DNA of 64,000 nt from Beta vulgaris subsp. vulgaris (lineage: Eukaryota; Streptophyta; Magnoliopsida; Caryophyllales; Amaranthaceae), in assembly GCF_026745355.1 (NCBI RefSeq), contig NC_079207.1:11475625-11539624 (forward strand), in the 5' to 3' direction. Below are positions 47,101 to 56,100 of this stretch, piece by piece. Each line of letters begins with the position of its first letter. Position 1 is the stretch's first letter. Below the pieces are notes generated by a model. It made no database searches, had not been told where the DNA came from, and saw nothing but the letters and a program-made list of their open reading frames with translations. A program made the translations under genes and the position numbers.

Positions 47101-50100
47101 GAGTAACCATTACCCAATTTCCACTTCCTACATTGATTAAGCAAAGAAGAGTCGATTCTCACATTTTTCCAAATTTGAGAACCATTCTTAAAAGCAATTG
47201 AAAATATTTCATTCTTATATTTTGAAATGATACACTCTTCAGTTAACTTTTGTGGCCCATGAATCATTTTTCAACTCAATTTTGCTAACAAGGCATGCTT
47301 TAGGTCCATATGACTTCTTATCCCTAATCCCCTCATTGATTTCGGCAAAAAGGTATGAGGTTGACCTACTACATTTACACATCCTATCAAGATCAAGGAG
47401 AGAAGATTTCAGAAAGTGAGTGACTTGCATATCATAGGAAGCAATAGTGTCCATTGTTGAGATTATAAGGGTAAGTCTACCTACTCTAGAAAGTAGCTTA
47501 GATTTCCACATGGCCAATTTTCCTCTAGCTTTGTCAACGACAAATTGAACATCTTTCTTCCTAGGGCGCTTACGGGGAAAGGGAGAGACCCAAATAGAGA
47601 CCTAACTCCTCTCTTTCTCTAATGTTCATGGTCTCTCGGAAAAGATTTTTGTGATTCTCCGAGGTATTAGGTGAGAAAATAAGTCTACTTTTGCTCTCAT
47701 TGTTTTTTTTTGCCTGATAATTGACTGAAAATCTTTAGAATTTAATTCCCTAAGCTTAAATGAAATGTTCTCATCAACCCTGCCAAATAAAAGGATATCA
47801 TCAGCAAAGAGAAGGTGAGATATGGGTACACGGTCCCTACCTATCCAAAAGGAGGTCCGAAATTTCTCCGCACATGCTTGGTTTATAATACCATTAAGGA
47901 ACTCAAGGCAGATATGGAAAATAAAGGGTAACATTGGATCTCCTTGCCTAAGACCTCTAGAATGACGGAAAGTTTATGTCTTCTTATCAATGACCAAAAC
48001 CAACGAGCTTGCCTTATTGATGCAATTCATGATAAATGAGATGGAATGAAAATTAAGATTATGCATAAAAACAAAATGACGAATGAAATCTCATTCTAAC
48101 CGGTCATAAGCTATTTCTAAGTCAACTTTCAACGCAAACCATCCATGCTTGCCTTTTTTCTTTTGCGTTGCATGCAGGATTTTAGACGCAACAACCAAGT
48201 TAATATTCATACCCCTCGCTTGAATAAAATCGTTCTGATTTTGCGACACCCACTGAGGAATCAAATATTTAAGATGATTGACCAAGATTTTTTTAGTGAG
48301 CTTATACATGGTATTACACAAGCTAATAGGACGAAATTGTTTGACATTTTTAGGGTTAGGCTGTTTAGGGATGAGGCAAATTAAAGCATGACCAAGATCA
48401 ATCGGGATATCTCTTGACATGAACCATTACCTAATATTTTCTCAAATATCCTCATCCACAATGTGACGCTCTTTTTGGAAGAAAATCGGATGAAAACCAT
48501 CTGAGCCAGGGGTTTTGAGGGGTTTCATCGAGAAGAGCACTTACTTCATTACAATATTGGAAGGGGGGAGCTTATGGAGATTAGGTCATTCCAACCCCAA
48601 GATCAATTGTATCCGAATAACACTTCTCAATAGTGTATAGATTGACATAGAAATTCCTGATGAGAGTAGTTAGGGCTTGAGGCTCTGATATTTGGTTTCC
48701 ACTATTATCATTTAAGCACCTAATTGAGTTATAATGATGTTTGATAATGACGGAACGATGAAAGAAAAATGTATTCCTATCACCAAAATTAATCTAATAC
48801 ACCCTTTAGCTAACCTCAACTACTCTTCCTGAGGAAGGATTTCAATAAGTTCAATATGAAATTGCTCCTCAATATTAAGGTGATACACATAAGCCGGGTT
48901 GAATTGAAGATAATTTTGAATACCATGTAAACGCGCATGAATATGCTTTTTCCGAGCATATATATTTCCAAAAATCGAATGATTCCAACGAGTGAGCTTA
49001 ACCCCTGCATTATGCAGCTTATTAGAAACCTCACAATCCCCATGATCCCAAGCTTCCCTAATGAACCCCTAGCTCACAACTAGGGTCTTGTAAACACATT
49101 GGTTCAAATCGAAACGACTTGGTACCTAGGGACAGGGTTGGATTATTTAACTTACATAATAAAGGGGCATGATCAGATAAAATTATAATCAAGTGCCAAA
49201 TACAAGAGTTCGGGAACGCATCAAACCATTCCCCATTCCCTATTCCCAAAATCCCGCTCAAGCCTCTCCATTATAGGAATATTCTTCCTCTTATTTGTCC
49301 AAGTGAATTTTGGGCCATTAAAACCAAGATCAAGTAAGTTACATTTATTAATAGTTTGTTGAAAAAGGTTGGCCCTGTGATTATTTATCGGGGGCCCTCC
49401 TCACTTTTCATTTTGGAACATAATCTCATTAAAATCTCCCAGCGCTAACAAAGGCATAATGAAATTTAGAGCAACATCACCACAAATCATTCCATAATAC
49501 CTTGCTTTGTCTAAACTCCGGGCTAGCATAGATAGCAGGAAAAAAGGGGGTTTTGGAATTAACCTCAACCAAAGCATGGATTCCTTGGGTATTATGACTG
49601 ATTATGTGAACATTCACTACAAAAAAAGTCCATTTTGAGACGGACAAAATCTGTCCCTAAATAGGTCAATTCCGTCGCTATATGGGCTTAGAGACGGATA
49701 TTGTCCCTCTCTAAAACCCTTGTCGCTAATTCGAGTTAGAGACGGATTTTAAAAATCGTCATTGAATCTCTAAGTTTAGAGACGGATTTTGGAAATCCGT
49801 CTCTAAGCTTAGAGACGGATTTTGGAAATCCGTCTCTAAGCTTAGAGACGGATTTTGCAAATCCGTATCTAGTTTAGAGACGGATTTTGAAAATCCGTCT
49901 CTAAGTTAGAGACGGAGTTTGGAAATCCGTCTCTCAGTTTAGAGACGGATTTTGGAAATCCGTCTCTAGTTTAGAGACGGATTTTGGAAATCCGTCTCTA
50001 AATTCGCTGAAAATATAAAAAATATATAAACGAAATTAACAACACGATAGTTCCTAATATTATCATGATTATATTTAATCACCTATTATTACCTACCTAG

Positions 50101-53100
50101 TTCAAGTTGATCTCATTCCATTTAGGAATATCCCTTAAGTAAACCCGGTTCAGCTCTACAAGAAAGGATAAGAAGACTCCACAGTCGCAAGAATCGCTGT
50201 TCGTAGGAATCGAACTTGTAACCTCAAAGAAACGAGAAGAAGCTCCAACCAACTACACCAAATACAACTTGTATACTTCTCTACATAATATTGGTAATAT
50301 GTAGAAGAAATATTAGAGACGGATTCAAAAATCCGTCCCTAATTTAGAGACGGATTTTAAAATCCGTCCCTAAATTAGAGACGGATTTCTAAAATCCGTC
50401 TCTAACTTAGAGACGGATTTTAAAATCCGTCTCTAACTTAGAGACGGATATCTAAAATCCGTCTCTAACTTAGAGACGGATTTTTAAAATCCGTCCCTAA
50501 ATTAAAGAAGTGCAATAAAATATTCATATTTGATTTTAGAGACGAATTTTTAGAATCCGTCTCTAAATTTAGAGACGGATTTTAAAAATCCGTCCCTAAA
50601 TTAGAGACGGATTTTGAAAATCCCTCTCAAATTAAATACGTGGAAAAAATCATATGTAAATTTAGAGACGGATTTTTTAAATTTGTCTCTAACTTTAGAG
50701 ACGGATTTTTAAATCCGTCTCTAACTTTAGGGACGGATTATCAATATCCGTCCCTAAGTTAGAGACGGATTTTCAAAATCCGTCTCTAAATTTATTTCGA
50801 GACGGATTTTTAAAATCCGTCTCTAATTTAGAGACGGATTTAAAAAATCCGTCTCTAATTTAGAGACGGATTTAAAAAATCCGTCTCTAAATAGATTTAG
50901 AGACGGATTATCAATATTCCGTCTCTAAATTAGAAACGGATATATATCCGTCTCCAAAAATCCGTCGCTATATAAGCTTTTTTTTGTAGTGATTGACACG
51001 AGCCGAGTTCCACACAAGCAATATACCACCTGCATAGCCAACCGGATCTGCTAGGAACCAAGAGTCAAAAGGCAACGTTCTCATAATGTTTTTCATATGA
51101 TTTCCCCTAGTTTTGGTTTCATCCAACATAAGTAAACCAGGTCGGTTATGACTGATTAAATGGATAAGGTTTGGCTTGAAAGTGGGACTCGCCAAGCCGC
51201 GCGAGTTCCAGAATAAGACCGTCAAATTATAAGAGATATGTGTTTTGCACTTGAGCGCCTTTTTTTTTTAGCTCAATAAGTAATTTCATTTTATTTATCA
51301 ACCTCATTCAGAACCACCAACAGTGGCTCTAATTACAAATTACCAAACTTAACTGCCTCAACCAATCTCTATCCTCCCTTGAACATTTCTTAGGCAAAAC
51401 ACTATACACTCTGTCTATTACATTCCTTTGGATTCTATACACACTTTTATCTACCTTAACAACCATCTGTGACCAAAACACATCATTTCTGACACTCCAA
51501 ATCTGGTAAACACTTGCAGCAAGGACAACGTAGCTAGTTTGCTTCCACATTCTAGACATTCTGCTTCTTTTTATGTACCTGTATACATCTAGAACATTAG
51601 TGCTGGTTGTATTCCACATCAGCCATCTTTTGATTGTTTTTAACACTTCACAGCTATATACACAGTTGAAAAATAGATGATCTTGTGCCTCCTCAGCTAA
51701 CCCACATATCAGGCACATGGGATCTCTGCTTACACCAATTGTGAACAGTCTTGCTGTTGTCTGCATTTTGTTCTTCATGGTCAGCCACATGAAGAACCTA
51801 TGCTTGGGTATAGTCATTCTATTCCAAACCATGGAATCCCAATTGACCCTCTCCAAGGTGCCACACAGTGTATTATAAATTTATTTAACAGAATAATCTG
51901 CCATTTGCAATATTTCAGCTTCCCTAATTTTATCTTTGATGCATTCTTTCACCTCACAAATCTTCCTCCAATACCAACTACTCCCTGCTTTAGGTACATA
52001 CTCCCACCAATGCTCATCTTTTACATACAATTCATTCACCCATTTCAACCATAAACTGTCCTTCTTGTTTGCACATGCCCACACATATATCCCAAGGGCT
52101 GCAGTATTCCAGACCTGGATGTTCCTCAATCCTAGTCCATCAGCATATTTTGGTAAACAAACCTGAGGCCAAGCCACATACCCAGCTTTGCCACTATAAT
52201 ATTCTCCTGACCACAAATAAGCTCTACAGATACTATTTACTTCCTTTAGAACACTCTTGGGCAAATGAAACACCTGAGCCCAGTACACATGCAAACTAAT
52301 CAACACTGAATTGATTAGCTGTAATCTTCCTTGGTATGCCAAGTGTCTGCTACTCCAAGTACGAATTCTAGCAGTCATCTTTTCTATTATTAAGTTACAC
52401 TCTTTTGCTGAGATCTTTTTGTAACATATAGGAACACCCAAATACTTGAAAGGTAAACTTCCAAGGCTATAACCAGTAACATCAAGAATTCTCTGTACCT
52501 CAGCTCTTTTCATGCCTGCTGTATAAATCTCTGTCTTCCTTTTATTCACCACCAGCCCTGATACATCTGAAAAGTGTTGAAAACCCTGGAGCATGGTATA
52601 CACTGAGACAAAATCACCCTTGGAGCATAGAATCACATCATCAGCAAAACATAGGTGATTGAGTTTCACACCTAAGCATCTGGGATGAAAATGAAATTGA
52701 GGTTTTTCTGCAACATATTTAAGAGTCCTAGACAGGTACTCCATACATAAAACAAAGAGAAGAGGAGATATTGGATCTCCCTGTCTCAGTCCTCTCTTTC
52801 CTTTAAAGAAGCCATGAAGCCCTCCATTTATCTGAAGAGAGAATCTTGGTGTGCTAACACATTCCATTATCCATCTTCTCATCTGCTCTGGGAACTTTAA
52901 TGCTTGCAACATGTTTTGTACAAAATTCCAATCAATGGAATCATAGGCCTTCATCATGTCCATCTTGATTATAGCACCAGGCTTTGCATTTTTCCTACCA
53001 TACTCCTTAACAATATCCTGGCATATCATAATGTTGTGAGCTATGAATCTACCTTGGATAAAAGCTCCTTGGTTCTCAGCAACTAACTCAGGCAGCACCT

Positions 53101-56100
53101 TTTTCAATCTCTCACATAGCATTTTTGTAATACACTTGTATATTACATTACAACATGCTATTGGTCTGAACTCAGCTACATTCCCAGGGCACTTGACTTT
53201 GGGGATCAAAGTCAATACAGTATTGTTTATTTCCTTCAGCAACTTCCCAGTTCTAAAGAAATCAAGCACAGCACTGATAACATCATTCCCTACTACAGCC
53301 CAGCTTGCCTTATAGAACCCAGACCCAAAGCCATCTGGCCCTGGTGACTTATCCTCTGGGATGGAAAATATTGCTGTTTTCACATCATTGCCATTAAATG
53401 GCTCCATAAGCTCTTTCTGTTGATCATCACTTAACACAGGACCACGAGCAATAATTGCTTCATGGATTGAGCCCTTAATCTCACCTACAGTGCCCAACAG
53501 CCCTTGATAGTATTTCAGAAAGGCATCATTCACTTCTTGTGGAGAATCTGCCCTAGTACCATCTATAGAACAAATGCCATACACATTACTCTTCAGCTTT
53601 CTCTCTTTGATTGCTCTATGGAACTCAACAGTATTAGAATCACCATTTTGGAGCCATTTTAACTTTGCCTTTTGCTGTAAGAAAGACATGTATTGCTCAT
53701 GTATCCTTCTATACTCTTCAGCTGCCTGTATTTCAGAAGCCACTGCCTCTGTATCCCCATTCTGAGTTCTATGAACTCTAGCCTGAGCTTGAGAAAGTTT
53801 CTCTTTAGCCTTTATGTCTGCAGCTTGCATATTAGAGAAGCCCTCCTTGTTTAGAATCTTCAAAGCCTCCTTCACTTTCTTCATCTTCCTAGTGACTTTG
53901 AACATTGCTGTGCCACTGAGTTCAACATACCAACTTTCAGTCACAAGCTCTATGAATCTGGGATGCTGACTCCACATATTGAAATATGTAAAAGGGCATT
54001 TGCCTTTTTCCATCTCTGGATACACTCTAATCATCATAGGAGAGTGATCAAATAATCCTTCTGGCATGAAATAAGCCTCAGCAGTAGGAAATAACTCCTT
54101 CCATTGAGCATTCCCCATTACCCTATCCAGCTTATAATACACTCTATCCATATCTTGCTGTTTATTGTTCCAAGTAAAGAAGCACCCACTTGATTTTAAA
54201 TCCTCCATCCCACATCTTGTAACACATCTTCTAAAGTCCTCCATTTCAGCATCTTTAACAGCAGCACCTACTCTTTCATCCCTATTAAGAACACAATTAA
54301 AATCTCCTGAAATAATCCATGGGCCCTTAATGACCTCAGCTAAGTTCTCCATATCCTGCCACAAACATTTTCTTTGTGCATTGCTGTTGAAAGCATACAC
54401 AAAACTACAACTGAACTTCTTTTGACTTCCTTTAGAACATACCTGACAGTGAATTAGTTGTTCAGTTACTAATTCAATGCCTACATCAAAGATTAGGGGA
54501 TTCCATGCAACAATTATTCTACCCCCAGCATGACAAGATGAATTGGTACAGAAGCACCAGCCTGAGAACAGCCTTTGATAAACCTGACCCATTTTACCAA
54601 CTTTCACCTTAGTCTCTAGGAGACTTACAATGCCAAGGGATTGCTGATTCAGAAGATGCTTAACATCTAACTGTTTATTAACCTTATTAATCCCTCTGAC
54701 ATTCCAGCATAGGATTTTATCCACCTTCATCTGGAGGGTCCCCCCTCCTGCTTCCTTCAACACCATCCTTTTCACACATAATGTCCCCTACTAGAATGTC
54801 ATCATCCTCCACAGCTAGAGCCTCAAAAGAGTTTCCTATGCATACCTCTTTGGCTGGACTGTTAATCATTTTAGCAGGCTGTTTCACCACATGATAACCC
54901 CTTATTTCCTGTTCCTTCCTATCATCAATACCCCCTGGGCCATTCCACTCTTCTCTACATCCTCTGTAATTCTCTGCACATTCCCATTCTCCTTTGATAC
55001 ATTCACCTCCCTTGATCTCTCCTGTGCTTTTGGCATCCACCTTTGCTGCGTTGCCTTCTTACATTCCACTTTTGAGTGCCCCAACTGATGACAGACAGCA
55101 CACATCACAGGTTTCCATTCATAGTAAATGTCAAAAACCACCTCAATACCTCTCTCATTCATAAATGAAAGCTGTTCCGGGAAATCTTGATCCACCTTGA
55201 CCTCAATCAAGATCCTAGCATATTGCAACTTTTCTCTCTGCTCAGTGGCCTTATCCACACGCAGAAAATTCCCTATTGGAGCCACCAACTTCCTCAAGTA
55301 TTGTTCTCCCCAATATTTGAAGTCCACCTTGAATTGCACCCATGTTGGCAACACATCAAACTTTTCCTTCACCATGTCCATGTTAGCATCCCACGCTTTC
55401 ATTATCAGAGGTTTATTGTCAAAAAATGGAGTACCTCCTACTAATACTGCATCCCTTCTCTCCATAGTTCGGAATCTTACAATGAAGATACCTCTCCTGA
55501 TCATCACAACCTTCTCTACACCATTATTTTTCCATATTCGCCTTATGAATCCCTCCATAACATTTGGTGGAGGATTCGCCCCAATCACATAACAAATTAA
55601 TGCCGAATTTCAATAATCAACCTCAGTTTGCATATCAGATTCATCAATTTTAATCATAGGCATACTATTTTCATGAATCAAATCCACATCATTACAGTTT
55701 GGACTTACCTCATCTTCATCAAATTGAAGAATCGGCACCGGCTCCACCATCCTGACTGATCGATCAGCCAGCCTACTAGTCCCCTGCTTCTGTACTGCAT
55801 CAGGAGAATTCATCGCTGTCAACCACTCCGAAAACAGACGATGAGATTGTTGACTCCTCTTGATTGCACAAATTTCTTCTTCCTCAGATAACTTCTCAAT
55901 CTCCATTGATTCTACACCAAGTAACTCATCCATTGTCTTCGTTTTCTTTGCTTGAGAATCAGAGCAAGGACCTCTCGGCTTATTAGAGTTAGCATTACTT
56001 GTCTTCTGAGCTTTAGAACCTCTCGCCATGGCGCCAATACACAGTATCGTAATACAAAGTATTGAGAGAAATTCTAGAGAGAGAAACACCTAACCCATTT

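Noticed and set aside
49615..50991. Regularly spaced palindromic repeats resembling a CRISPR array
   Set aside because: The spacing is irregular and repeats overlap as palindromes. The block has CACTA/TAGTG ends with a 3-bp duplication in a plant intron, so it is a CACTA transposon.
51800..55592. Several plus-strand frames of 60-131 codons
   Set aside because: They are antisense shadows of the LINE ORFs on the minus strand.
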